Shown here: positions 9,931 to 18,645 of the stretch, piece after piece
Numbering within the stretch: the first letter of the stretch is position 1
Layout of the letters: every line of letters begins with the position of its first letter
NCBI GenBank assembly: GCA_014650475.1
Contig: BMVA01000006.1
Coordinates: 124,001 to 188,000, forward strand
Length of the DNA: 64,000 bases
Direction: 5' to 3'
DNA from: Streptomyces albogriseolus
GTDB lineage: Bacteria > Actinomycetota > Actinomycetes > Streptomycetales > Streptomycetaceae
Made by a program: the position numbers and the translations under genes
Notes under the pieces: model-generated
What the model saw: only the letters and a program-made list of their open reading frames with translations
What the model was told of the DNA's origin: nothing
Database searches by the model: none

Positions 9931-11142
9931 TCAGCGGCGGCGCCTGCGCAGGGCCGCCATGTTGTCGTAGCTGATCTTGGCCTCGCGCAGCGACTGCGCG
10001 GGGTCGGTGGCGCTCGGGGAGTTGTCGTCCTCCACCATCGGGTTGCGGTAGTTGCTCAGCCCGACGCGGGAGAAGAACGTCGTGTAGTCGATGTCGCCGG
10101 TGCCGAACGGCACCATGTCCCAGCCCATGCCGTTGGCGGTGTCGACGACGCCGTCCTTGGCGTGGAACAGCGGGTAGCGCTTGTTGTACCGGGTGACCAG
10201 GCCCGCCGGGTCGAACACGTTCCTGCGGGTGGAGCCGTCGGGGGCGGTGTAGGTGTGGAACTTGTACTGGGCGACGTGCGCCCAGAAGATGTCCATCTCC
10301 AGCCACACCAGCTTCGGGTCGGTGATCTTCAGGAAGTACTCCAGCTTCCGGATGCCGGAGCTGCGGGTCGGCCGGCCCTGGTCGTCCAGCGGGCCCCGGT
10401 CGAGCAGGAAGCCGTACGCACTGTCGTGGTTGTGGGTGTAGAGCTTGATGCCCTCGCGGCGGGCGATCTCGCCGAGCGCGTTCCACTTGTCGGCGGCCAC
10501 GTCCCAGTCGGCGCGGTAGGAGCTGCCGGTGGGGTCGCCGCCGGTGCCCATGTGGTCCATGCCGATGATGTTGGCGATCTCCAGGTGCTTCTTGAAGGTG
10601 TCCCGGTCGGCGGCGGTCAGCGGCCAGGACGGCGGGATGAAGCCGTGGTTGCCCTGGGCGCGCAGCCCGTACTCGTCGAGCCAGCGGCGCAGGAGCTTCG
10701 CGCCCTCCACGGTCTCCAGGTTGTCGCCGCCGGGTGCGTTGGCGTGCTGGCGGTAACCGGCGAACTCGACCTGGCGGTAGCCGTGCCGGGCGAGCTGCTT
10801 GAACACCTCGCGGAAGCCCGAGGGCAGGTCACTGGCGAGCGGGTCGCGGGCGGTGGCGTCACGGACGGTGTAGAGGATGATGCCGCGCTTGTGCGGCGGG
10901 ACGAGCACCTGGCCGCGGCCGTGGTCGTGTCCGTGTCCGTGGTCGTGGTCTCTGCCGTGGGCCAGGGCCGGGGCGGCGCCGAAGACGGGGGCGGCGACGG
11001 CGCCGGCCGCCACGGCGGTGCAGGTGCTCAGGAAGCGGCGCCGGGCCACGCCGAGGCTGCGGCGCAGCGCCTCGTCCGGGGTGTCGGTGAGCGCGGCGGC
11101 GTCGGCGCCGGTGGGGCGGGAGGGGTCGGAGTACGAGGTCAC
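9931..11142 (-). CDS. Tat-exported TIM-barrel sugar isomerase/epimerase-like protein
   Basis: The 403-residue xylose-isomerase-like TIM barrel carries an N-terminal twin-arginine signal (RRRFLST near residue 35, then an Ala-rich stretch ending APALA). A His/Asp-rich segment HGRDHDHGHGHDHG follows and may bind metal. Barrel motifs include VEFAGYRQ, NHGFIP, LYTHNHD and LFHAKDGV, which supply likely metal ligands. GTG at 11142 has a purine-rich site just upstream. It ends the minus-strand run but is separated from the phosphodiesterase gene by 119 nt, so it may have its own promoter. Exported proteins of this type often occur with DUF1080 and ThuA proteins, one of which lies 8 kb away. Substrate unknown. 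Confidence 0.85.
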   Translation of the reverse strand: MTSYSDPSRPTGADAAALTDTPDEALRRSLGVARRRFLSTCTAVAAGAVAAPVFGAAPALAHGRDHDHGHGHDHGRGQVLVPPHKRGIILYTVRDATARDPLASDLPSGFREVFKQLARHGYRQVEFAGYRQHANAPGGDNLETVEGAKLLRRWLDEYGLRAQGNHGFIPPSWPLTAADRDTFKKHLEIANIIGMDHMGTGGDPTGSSYRADWDVAADKWNALGEIARREGIKLYTHNHDSAYGFLLDRGPLDDQGRPTRSSGIRKLEYFLKITDPKLVWLEMDIFWAHVAQYKFHTYTAPDGSTRRNVFDPAGLVTRYNKRYPLFHAKDGVVDTANGMGWDMVPFGTGDIDYTTFFSRVGLSNYRNPMVEDDNSPSATDPAQSLREAKISYDNMAALRRRRR

Positions 11143-11261
11143 GGGTGCCTGCCTTCTCGGTCGTGGCCGGTCCCGGCGGCTGCGGGAGAGGCCGTTGTCA
11201 GTGCTGTGTGTTTCACTCTCGGTAGTCGGAACGCGGCGGCCGTGCGGGGTGCTGTGCGGTG

Positions 11262-12641
11262 TCAGCCGAGTCCGGCGAGCCGGAGCAGGAGTTGCTTGAC
11301 GTCGGTGGCCGCGACACGGTCGCCGACAGCGCGGGGGGTGGAGCAGATGAGGAGCGGACCGTCGTCGTCGCTCGCGGGGAGGCGGCCGTGGCTGCCGCGA
11401 ACAGGTGAGGCGTCGAGGGGCACGACCGCCATGCGGTAGCGCATGCCGAGCTTCTTGCGGGCCAGCGCGCCGGCCGCCTTGACCTTGACGTAGGGGTCGT
11501 GGGGGTCCATGAACAGCTCGACCGGGTCGTAGCCGGGTTTGCGGTGGATCTCGACGAGCTGCGCGAAGTCGGGCGCGCGGTCGTCGTCGAGCCAGTAGTA
11601 GTACGTGAACCAGGCGTCGGGTTCGGCGACGGCGACGAGTTCGCCGGCGCGCGGGTGGTCGAGGTGGTGGGCCTTCTTGCCCTCGTCGTCGAGGAGCTGC
11701 TCGATGCCGGGCAGTCCGTCGAGTGCCTCCCGGGTGGCGTCGAGGTCCTCGGGGCGGCGCACGTAGACGTGGGCGATCTGGTGGTCGGCGACGGCGAAGG
11801 CGCGGGAGGCCATCGGGTCGAGGTACTCCATGCCGTCCTGGGTGTGGACCTCGAGCAGGCCGGCGCGGCGCAGGGCGCGGTTGATGTCCACGGGCCGGCT
11901 GACGCGGGTGATGCCGTACTCGGAGAGGGCGACGACGGTGCGTCCCTGGGCGCGGGCGTCGTCCAGCAGCGGGGCGAGGGCCGCGTCCAGGTCGGCGGCG
12001 GCCTTCAGGGAGCGCGGGTCGTCGGGGCCGTGGCGCTGCAGGTCGTAGTCGAGGTGAGGGAGGTAGCAGAGGGTCAGGTCGGGGTTGCGGGTGTTCATGA
12101 TGTGGCGGGTGGCGTCGATGATCCACCGGCTGGACACCAGGTCGGCGCCGGGTCCCCAGAAGTGGAACAGGGGGAAGGTGCCGAGCTTCTCGGTGAGTTC
12201 GTCGTGCAGGGCGGGCGGCCGGGTGTAGCAGTCGGGCTCCTTGCGGCCGTCGGCGTAGTAGACGGGACGGGGGGTGACGGTGATGTCGGTGTCCGCGCCC
12301 ATGGCGTACCACCAGCAGATGTTGGCGACGGTGTAGCCGGGGTGGGCGCGGCGGGCGGCGTCCCAGAGCTTGTCGCCGGAGACGAGGCCGTTGTGCTGCC
12401 GCCACAGCAGGACGTCGCCGAGTTCCCGGAAGTACCAGCCGTTGCCGACGATGCCGTGCTCGGAGGGCATGGCGCCGGTGAGGAAGGTGGACTGGGCGGC
12501 GCAGGTGACGGCGGGCAGGACGGTGCCGAGCGGGGCGCGGGACCCGGACTGCCCGAGGGTCTTGAGGTGGGGCATGTGGTCGAGCAGACGGGGGGTGAGG
12601 CCCACGACGTCCAGGACGAGCAGGGGGGTGGGGTCGGTCAT
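11262..12641 (-). CDS. eboF: EboF-like type I phosphodiesterase/nucleotide pyrophosphatase
   Basis: The 459-residue alkaline-phosphatase-superfamily hydrolase is the EboF member of the Ebo cluster. The nucleophile is the Thr in PAVTCAAQSTF. Metal-binding segments include LVLDVVGL, SEHGIVGNGW, LPHLDYD, LSEYGITRV and VADHQIAHV. It has no signal peptide, so it is probably cytoplasmic. Its ATG overlaps the stop of the EboE gene in an ATGA arrangement, so translation is coupled. Its partner genes point to a phosphate ester or diphosphate of a small metabolite as substrate. The fold is certain; the specific role is not. Confidence 0.85.
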   Translation of the reverse strand: MTDPTPLLVLDVVGLTPRLLDHMPHLKTLGQSGSRAPLGTVLPAVTCAAQSTFLTGAMPSEHGIVGNGWYFRELGDVLLWRQHNGLVSGDKLWDAARRAHPGYTVANICWWYAMGADTDITVTPRPVYYADGRKEPDCYTRPPALHDELTEKLGTFPLFHFWGPGADLVSSRWIIDATRHIMNTRNPDLTLCYLPHLDYDLQRHGPDDPRSLKAAADLDAALAPLLDDARAQGRTVVALSEYGITRVSRPVDINRALRRAGLLEVHTQDGMEYLDPMASRAFAVADHQIAHVYVRRPEDLDATREALDGLPGIEQLLDDEGKKAHHLDHPRAGELVAVAEPDAWFTYYYWLDDDRAPDFAQLVEIHRKPGYDPVELFMDPHDPYVKVKAAGALARKKLGMRYRMAVVPLDASPVRGSHGRLPASDDDGPLLICSTPRAVGDRVAATDVKQLLLRLAGLG

Positions 12642-13843
12642 GGGAGTTCCTTCAGGCCGAGGTCCGTCAGCAGGTCGCGGGCCAGGGTGAGTTCGGCGGC
12701 GATGCCGTCGGCGAGCTGGGCGCGGCCGCGGGGGCGCAGCTCGGGCGGGAGCGCCTGCCAGGTGTAGGTCTCCACCTCGAGGTGGCGGGTGAGCGGGTGC
12801 GGGCCGCCGACGAGCCGGGTCAGCGCGGAGGTGAGGACGGGGAGGGTGGAGGTGAGGGGCGCGGCGGGGGCCGCGTGCAGCGGCACGTGGAAGTGGGAGC
12901 GCCAGGGTCCGGTGTCGGGCAGGGCGTTGCCGGCCAGGGCCTCGTCGAGGTCGTCGGTGCCGCGCAGTCCGGCGGCGACGGGGGCCCCTCCCGCTCGGGC
13001 GGAGTCGAGAGCGGGGGAGGTGCGGGTCTGGTGCAGGAAGCGGGGTTCGGCGAAGGCGGCCAGGGCCTCGCGGACCTCGGGGAGGTGCGGCTGTTCGGCG
13101 TGCAGGGCGGCGGACAGCTGGGACTTGACGACGGGGACGCCGGCCCGGGCGAGGTCGTCCAGGGCGGTGTCGGGATCTTCGAAGGAGGTGGCGAGGTGGC
13201 AGGTGTCGACGCAGATGCCGATGCGGTCGTGGCCGACCGCGGTGAGCGGGGCGATGGCGTCCCGTGTGGTCTCGACGACGCAGCCCGGTTCGGGTTCGAG
13301 AGCGACGCGGACGGAGCGCCCGGTGAGGTCCTCGAGCGCGTCGAGGCGTTCGGCGAGGGTGCGCAGGGCGGTGCGGGCGGTCTCCGCGCGCGCGTCGTCG
13401 TAGGCGGTGCGCCAGGCGAGCGGCAGGGTGGAGATGCTGCCCTCGGTGACGTCGTCGGGGAGCAGTCCGGCGAGCACGCGGGCGAGGGCGGCGGTGTGCT
13501 CCAGACGTTCGGGGTCGGCCCAGTCCGGCTTGTAGACGCGGTACTTGACCTCCTCGGCGCCGAAGCCCTCGTAGGGGAAGCCGTTGAGGGTGACGACCTC
13601 CAGGCCCCGCCGTTCCAGTTCGCAGCGCAGGCCGCGCAGGGCGGCGGGGTCGGTGACCAGGGCGCGGGCGGCGTCCTTGGCCAGCCACAGGCCGATGCCG
13701 AGCCGGTCCCGGCCGAGGCGGCGGCGGACGGGTTCGCAGTGGTCGCGAAGCTGGGCGAGGACGCCGTCGAGGGTCTCGGCGGGGTGGACGTTGGTGCAGT
13801 AGGCGAGGTGGACGGTGGAGCCGTCGGGATGGCGGAAGCGCAT
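12638..13843 (-). CDS. eboE: Metabolite traffic protein EboE (TIM barrel)
   Basis: The 401-residue TIM barrel is of the length and style of EboE. The N-terminal phrase VHLAYCTNVHPAETLDGVLA and LGIGLWLAKDAA are typical of it. VTLNGFPYEGF and the metal-site strands ALEPEPGC and CVDTCHLATSF follow. EboE is known from the five- to six-gene ebo cluster, which in Nostoc is needed for export of the scytonemin monomer. The gene ends in ATGA overlap with EboF and starts 3 nt after the TatD-like gene. The biochemical reaction is unknown for the whole family. Confidence 0.88.
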   Translation of the reverse strand: MRFRHPDGSTVHLAYCTNVHPAETLDGVLAQLRDHCEPVRRRLGRDRLGIGLWLAKDAARALVTDPAALRGLRCELERRGLEVVTLNGFPYEGFGAEEVKYRVYKPDWADPERLEHTAALARVLAGLLPDDVTEGSISTLPLAWRTAYDDARAETARTALRTLAERLDALEDLTGRSVRVALEPEPGCVVETTRDAIAPLTAVGHDRIGICVDTCHLATSFEDPDTALDDLARAGVPVVKSQLSAALHAEQPHLPEVREALAAFAEPRFLHQTRTSPALDSARAGGAPVAAGLRGTDDLDEALAGNALPDTGPWRSHFHVPLHAAPAAPLTSTLPVLTSALTRLVGGPHPLTRHLEVETYTWQALPPELRPRGRAQLADGIAAELTLARDLLTDLGLKELP

Positions 13844-13846
13844 GGC

Positions 13847-14737
13847 TCACGCCCCCGTGGCGTCGGCGGTGTCCGGTGCCGGTTCGTCTCTGGGCTGGCC
13901 GCGCAGGATGGAGTTGCCCTCGTGGGTGGCCTCGGTGGCGGTGACGTCGAGGCTGAGGCGTCCGCTGAGTCCGTAGAAGGCGACCGGGTTGCGCCACAGC
14001 ACGCGGTCGACGTCGTCCTCGGTGAAGCCCTCGGCGAGCATCAGGTCGGCGACCTTGCGGGTCTTGAGCGGGTCGCTCCTCCCCCAGTCGGCGGCGGAGT
14101 TCACCAGTACCTGCTCGGGGCCGTAGGCGCGCAGGATGGCGACCATCCGCTCCTCGTCCATCTTGGTGTCGGGGTAGACGGAGAAGCCGAGCCAGGCGCC
14201 GCTGTCCTTGGCCTCCTTGACGGTGGTCTCGTTGAGGTGGTCGATCAGCACCCGCTCCACCGGCAGCGCGGACTCGCGGACCACGTCGAGGGTGCGGCGC
14301 AGTCCGGCGAGCTTGTCGCGGTGCGGGGTGTGCACCAGTGCGGGCAGCCCGTGGTCGGCGGCCATCTGGAGCTGGGCGGCGAGCGCGGTGTCCTCGGCGG
14401 GGGTCATGGAGTCGTAGCCGATCTCGCCGACGGCGACGACGTTGTCCTTGACCAGATAGCGGGGCAGCGCGTCCAGGACGGGGGTGCAGCGCGGGTCGCC
14501 CGCCTCCTTGGGGTTGAGGGCGAGGGTGCAGTGGTGGGCGATGCCGTACTGGGCGGCGCGGAAGGGTTCCCAGCCGAGGAGGGAGTCGAAGTAGTCGAAG
14601 AAGGAGGCCGGGGAGGTGCGGGGCTGGCCGAGCCAGAAGGAGGGTTCGACGACGGCGCGGACGCCCGCGGCGTACATGGCCTCGTAGTCGTCGGTGGTGC
14701 GCGACGTCATGTGGATGTGGGGGTCGAAGATGCGCAT
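13847..14737 (-). CDS. eboB: TatD-like metal-dependent hydrolase, EboB
   Basis: The 296-residue amidohydrolase-superfamily protein is the EboB component. Metal ligands are visible: HIH in FDPHIHMTS, Glu in AVGEIGYD, His in LVHTPHRDK, His in LIDHLNETT and Asp in NSAADWGRSD. Its ATG shares one base with the EboA stop (TGATG), so translation is coupled. No signal or membrane segment is seen. The C-terminal 35 residues are hydrophilic and poorly conserved in appearance. General TatD nuclease activity is possible, but the cluster points to a small-molecule substrate. Confidence 0.88.
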   Translation of the reverse strand: MRIFDPHIHMTSRTTDDYEAMYAAGVRAVVEPSFWLGQPRTSPASFFDYFDSLLGWEPFRAAQYGIAHHCTLALNPKEAGDPRCTPVLDALPRYLVKDNVVAVGEIGYDSMTPAEDTALAAQLQMAADHGLPALVHTPHRDKLAGLRRTLDVVRESALPVERVLIDHLNETTVKEAKDSGAWLGFSVYPDTKMDEERMVAILRAYGPEQVLVNSAADWGRSDPLKTRKVADLMLAEGFTEDDVDRVLWRNPVAFYGLSGRLSLDVTATEATHEGNSILRGQPRDEPAPDTADATGA

Positions 14738-15468
14738 CAGGACTCCTTGCCGTGGGGGGCGTCCGGGCCGTCGCCCTGCGTCGGCGCCGATCCGGTCAGG
14801 GCCAGGACGCGGTGCAGGTCCTCCGGGACGGTGCGGCCGGCTGCGGTGCGTTCGGCGGCGTAGTCGGCGAGCATGCGGGCGAGTTCGGCGTCGCCGCGGG
14901 CGCGCCGGTCGAGGTCCGCGACCAGGTCGAGGGCGACGCCGGTGAACAGGCACTTCAGTACGGCGTGCCGCCAGGCGTGGGCGTCGAGGTGGCGGGCGCC
15001 GTAGGGGCCGAGCGCGGCGGCGACCAGCCGGGTGTCGTTGGTGCGCAGGGCGTCCTCGACGAGCGGGAGCGCCTCGGGCCCGGGCACCAGGTGGGGCAGG
15101 GCGTGCAGGACGGCGCGGCGTTCGTCGGCGGTGCCCTGGTGGTAGACGCGGGTCAGGGCCTCGGCGTCGGCGTGGGCCGTGTGCAGGATGAGGACGCGGG
15201 CGGCGTCGGCGTGGTCGGGTCCGCAGCGGCGGCCCGCCTCGGCGAGGCGCAGCTCCCACACCGAGATCGGCCCGTGGGTGCCGGGGTGGGCGGTGGCCTC
15301 GTCCAGTGCCTGGTCGAGCCAGGCGCGGGCGGCGCCGTCGAGCCGGGCCGCGAGGTGGCGGCGCAGGTCGGCGGGCGGGGTGACGGCGGGGGTGGTGCCG
15401 TCGCCGGGGGCGGCCGGTCTGCCGGTGGTGTCGGCGTCCTGGCCGGCCGGTGCGTGCGGGTGGGTCAT
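14737..15468 (-). CDS. eboA: EboA domain protein
   Basis: The 243-residue helical protein of unknown fold class shows the EboA signature: LVEDALRTND, then a stretch ending YGARHLDAHAW, then AVLKCLFTGVAL. Residues 1-40 are a Thr/Pro/Ala-rich disordered leader. The start at 15468 is chosen because it overlaps the preceding stop in an ATGA junction; longer readings upstream have no homology. EboA has no known enzyme activity but is diagnostic for the ebo cluster, so it anchors the interpretation of the whole run from 11.2 to 18.6 kb. Confidence 0.88.
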   Translation of the reverse strand: MTHPHAPAGQDADTTGRPAAPGDGTTPAVTPPADLRRHLAARLDGAARAWLDQALDEATAHPGTHGPISVWELRLAEAGRRCGPDHADAARVLILHTAHADAEALTRVYHQGTADERRAVLHALPHLVPGPEALPLVEDALRTNDTRLVAAALGPYGARHLDAHAWRHAVLKCLFTGVALDLVADLDRRARGDAELARMLADYAAERTAAGRTVPEDLHRVLALTGSAPTQGDGPDAPHGKES

Positions 15469-16412
15469 GGGGTGCTGCTCCCTTCGGGGGTGGCGGAGGG
15501 ATCGCCGTGAGAGGGGACGGTGGACGTGCCGGTGGTGCGCTCGGCCACGAGCCGGGCGGCACGGTGGAGGTACGGCAGCGAGTGGGCGGCGAAGCGGGGT
15601 CCTGCGTGGGAGTGCCGGGGCAGTTCGACGACGGTCAGGCCCCGGTATCCGGTGGCGGCGAGCGCGGCGAGGACGGGCGGGAAGTCGATCTCCCCGTCGC
15701 CGAACGGCAGATGCTCGTGGACGCCGCGGCGCATGTCCTCGATCTGCACGTGCCGCAGCCAGGGAGCGGCCTCGCGGACGCAGTCGGCGGGCGCGAGGGG
15801 TTCCAGGCACTGGCAGTGGCCGATGTCCAGGGTGAGGCCGAGCGGCTCGGGGTCGCCGAGGGCGCGGCGCAGATGGTGGAAGTCGGCGAGGGTGGCGAGG
15901 AGGTGACCGGGTTCGGGTTCGACGGCGAGCGGGACTCCGGCGCTCGACGCCGCGTCCAGCACCGGCCCGAACGCCTCGGTGAGACGTTTCCAGGCAGTGT
16001 CCTCGTCGGTGTGGTCGGGGACGGTGCCGCTGAAGCAGTGCACGGCGTGCGCCCCGAGGTCGGCGGCGACCTGGACCGCCCGCACCAGCAGGTCGACGCG
16101 GCGCGCCCGGTCACCGGGGTCGGGGTCGAGCAGGGACGGGCCGTGCTTGCGCCGGGGGTCCAGCACGTAGCGGGCGCCGGTCTCCACGGTGACGCCGAGC
16201 CCCAGCTCGTCCAGGCGGCGCGCGACGTGCCGGGTGCGGGCCGCGAGGCCGGGGGCGAGCGGGTCGAGGTGCATGTGGTCGAGGGTGAGGCCGACGCCGT
16301 CGTAGCCGAGGTCGGCCAGCAGGCCGAGGGCGTCGTCGAGGCGGAGGTCGGTGAGACCGTTGGTGCCGTAGCCGAAGCGCAGCGGCAGCGCGGGGGGCTC
16401 GTGCGCGGTCAT
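15465..16412 (-). CDS. Sugar phosphate isomerase/epimerase family TIM barrel
   Basis: The 315-residue xylose-isomerase-like TIM barrel has candidate metal ligands in VEPEPGHLL (Glu), LDIGHCQC (Asp, His), WLRHVQIEDMRRG (His, Glu) and LTVVELPRHSH (Glu). It differs from the EboE barrel 1.6 kb downstream and is an extra barrel in this cluster. It is joined by ATGA overlaps to the EboC gene before it and the EboA gene after it, so it is an integral operon member. Epimerisation or isomerisation of the cyclitol or sugar phosphate made by the first gene of the operon is a reasonable inference. Confidence 0.85.
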   Translation of the reverse strand: MTAHEPPALPLRFGYGTNGLTDLRLDDALGLLADLGYDGVGLTLDHMHLDPLAPGLAARTRHVARRLDELGLGVTVETGARYVLDPRRKHGPSLLDPDPGDRARRVDLLVRAVQVAADLGAHAVHCFSGTVPDHTDEDTAWKRLTEAFGPVLDAASSAGVPLAVEPEPGHLLATLADFHHLRRALGDPEPLGLTLDIGHCQCLEPLAPADCVREAAPWLRHVQIEDMRRGVHEHLPFGDGEIDFPPVLAALAATGYRGLTVVELPRHSHAGPRFAAHSLPYLHRAARLVAERTTGTSTVPSHGDPSATPEGSSTP

Positions 16413-17440
16413 GTGATGCTCACCTTCCTCATGGCGCGCCGGCGGGCGAACAGCCGTCCCGCCGGGGCCAGCGCCGCGATCAGCAGGGACGTGGCGGTCG
16501 CCCCTGACCGGGCGGCGAGTGCGGCCTGGAGCGGAACGGTGGCGCGGATGCCGCCGCCGACCGCGCGCTGGGTGAGCGGGGGTGAGGGGTTGAGCGCGGC
16601 GTGGACGTACGGCCGGGCGGCCGTGGCCGCGTAGGCGGCGGCCAGCGCGGCGGTGACGGCGCCGGCGGGCGTGGTCCGGGCGCCGCCGCCCGGGGTGGGA
16701 CCCGGCAGGCCGGGGGCGGCTGCTGCCCGCCGGCCTGCCGGGAGTCGGACACGGCGGTGCGTGACCAGCCGGGTCAGGACGCCCGTCGCCGCGAGGGCGG
16801 CGAGCGGGGCCGCCACCGAGCCGCCGGTGGTCTCGCGCCGGGAGACGGCGGTGACGGCGAGGGTGTGACAGCCGAGGAGCGCGGCGGAGGGCGCCGCCGC
16901 CCGGGCGGAACCGGCGGCGGCCGCGCCCATCAGCAGGTCGAGGCCGCGGGCGGCGGCCATGGCGGGCGGGCCCGCAGGCGTGTGCTTCAGCGCCAGGTCG
17001 TACGCCCAGACCGTCGCCGCCAGCGGGGCGGCCACCGCGAGGGCGGGGCGGCCGGTGCGGGCGGCGAGCAGCAGTCCGGCGCCGGTGAGTCCGCAGGCGG
17101 CGGCGAGCGCGGCGGCGGGACGGACGCGTCCGGACGGGAGGGGACGGTGGGGGCGTTCCACGGCGTCCTCGGCGCGGTCGGCCCAGTCGTTGAGGACCAT
17201 GCCGGCCGCGTACAGGCACAGGGAGGAGCCGATGGGGAGCAGGGTGCGGGGACCCGGCCGCCCGCCGGCCGCGGCGACGCCGGCGAGGGTGTCGCCGGGG
17301 ACGGTGAACAGGGCGGGGAGGCGCACGAGTTCCGCCCAGGCGGCGGCGCGGTCCGGGGTGACCGGGCCGTCGGCGGTCGGGGGTGCGGATGTGGTGTCGC
17401 GGTCGGCGGGGGTGAGGGGAGGCGAAGCGGTCCGGGTCAT
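16409..17440 (-). CDS. eboC: UbiA-like membrane protein EboC
   Basis: The 343-residue polytopic membrane protein of the UbiA prenyltransferase superfamily corresponds to EboC. The first Asp-rich motif is clear (NDWADRAED, followed by RPHRPLPSG), and YDLALKHTP follows. The second Asp-rich motif expected of classical UbiA enzymes is not visible; the equivalent stretch reads VSRRETTGGS. Transfer of a prenyl group is therefore doubtful, and a transport or lipid-carrier role fits the cluster. About eight hydrophobic segments are seen. Both ends overlap neighbouring genes by ATGA. Confidence 0.86.
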   Translation of the reverse strand: MTRTASPPLTPADRDTTSAPPTADGPVTPDRAAAWAELVRLPALFTVPGDTLAGVAAAGGRPGPRTLLPIGSSLCLYAAGMVLNDWADRAEDAVERPHRPLPSGRVRPAAALAAACGLTGAGLLLAARTGRPALAVAAPLAATVWAYDLALKHTPAGPPAMAAARGLDLLMGAAAAGSARAAAPSAALLGCHTLAVTAVSRRETTGGSVAAPLAALAATGVLTRLVTHRRVRLPAGRRAAAAPGLPGPTPGGGARTTPAGAVTAALAAAYAATAARPYVHAALNPSPPLTQRAVGGGIRATVPLQAALAARSGATATSLLIAALAPAGRLFARRRAMRKVSIT

Positions 17441-18645
17441 CGGCGCGCCCCGCTGTCCCCCGCGTCGTCGCGCGCGTGTGTGTCGTCGCGCAGGCGCGCG
17501 GCGAAGCGTTTCAGCTCCGTGTACTGCTCCCCCAGGGAGGCCGGGCCGTCGCCGACCGGGTCCTTGAAGTAGAAGCCGAGTTCGCCCAGCGGGCCGGTGA
17601 TGCCCTTCTGTCCGGCGCGGAGCAGCAGCCGGGCCAGGTCGAGGACGAGGGGCGCGGCGAGGGCGGAGTCGCAGCCCTGCCAGATGGTCTGGAGGATCAT
17701 GCGGGAGCCGAGGAAGCCGTCGAAGGCGATGTGGTCCCAGGCGGTCTTCCAGTCGCCCAGCGCGGGCACGTCGTCGATGTGCACCTCGCCCTCCGGCGCC
17801 GCGCCGAGGGTGTCGGCGAGGACGCGTTCCTTGCCCGCGTTCTTCGCGGCGGCCGCGGCGGGGTCGGCGAGGGCGGCGCCGTCGCCGCCGCCGAGGAGGT
17901 TGGTGCCGGACCAGGCGCGCACGGCGAGGGCGCGCTGCTGGAACATCGGGCCCAGCACGGACCGCAGCAGGGTCTGCCCGGTTTTGCCGTCCCGGCCCGC
18001 GTAGGGCACGCCCGCCTCGGCGGCGAGCTGGGCCAGCGCGGGGTGGTGCAGGCCGGTGGACGGGGTGAAGTTGACGTAGCCGCAGCCGGCGCGGAGGGCG
18101 GCGGCCGCGTAGAGGGAGCTGGGCGGCAGGGCGCCGTCCGCGGGGACGGGTTCGGTGGAGGCGACGTTCACCACGACGGTGCCGGCGAGGTGGTGGCGGT
18201 CGGTGAAGCCGCGGATGTCGGCGGCGAAGACGTCGATCCAGTCGTCGTCGGTGCGGGCGGGCACGGTGTCCGAGTCGCCGGGGGTGGGCCCGCCGGGCCT
18301 GATCTCCCGGTCGGCGGCGACGAGTTCGGCGTGCACGGCGGTGGGCAGGCCGTGCGGGAGGACGCCGCCCTCGGCGAGGTGCTCGGCGCGCTTGGGCAGC
18401 GGGCAGTCGACGGTGTCGTGGCCGCCGAAGACGAGCGAAGCCAGCGGGGGCAGGCCGCTCGCGGCGAAGTCGGGGGTCTCGGTGACCATGCCGGTGGGCG
18501 GATGGAGCCCGGCGGCGACGGCCGCGCAGCCCGCGGCGGCGGTCGTGGCGACGGACCCGCGGGCCCCGACGAGCCAGACGCCGTAGCGGGGGGCGGCGGA
18601 GGAAGGGGTGGTGGGGGTGGGGAGGGACGACGGTTCGGCGGACAT
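17437..18645 (-). CDS. Inositol-3-phosphate synthase-like NAD-dependent cyclase
   Basis: The 402-residue protein of the myo-inositol-1-phosphate synthase family would cyclise glucose 6-phosphate or a related sugar phosphate with NAD. The Rossmann entry is VWLVGARGSVATT. NFTPSTGLHHPAL, RDGKTGQTLLRS, RAWSGTNLLGGGD and KNAGKERVL are core family motifs. The start at 18645 follows a strong AAGGAGG site at 7 nt. It is first in the ebo-type operon and overlaps eboC by ATGA. In cyanobacterial clusters this place is held by a dehydroquinate-synthase-like cyclase (EboD), so a different cyclase seems to have taken the slot. Confidence 0.87.
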   Translation of the reverse strand: MSAEPSSLPTPTTPSSAAPRYGVWLVGARGSVATTAAAGCAAVAAGLHPPTGMVTETPDFAASGLPPLASLVFGGHDTVDCPLPKRAEHLAEGGVLPHGLPTAVHAELVAADREIRPGGPTPGDSDTVPARTDDDWIDVFAADIRGFTDRHHLAGTVVVNVASTEPVPADGALPPSSLYAAAALRAGCGYVNFTPSTGLHHPALAQLAAEAGVPYAGRDGKTGQTLLRSVLGPMFQQRALAVRAWSGTNLLGGGDGAALADPAAAAAKNAGKERVLADTLGAAPEGEVHIDDVPALGDWKTAWDHIAFDGFLGSRMILQTIWQGCDSALAAPLVLDLARLLLRAGQKGITGPLGELGFYFKDPVGDGPASLGEQYTELKRFAARLRDDTHARDDAGDSGARR

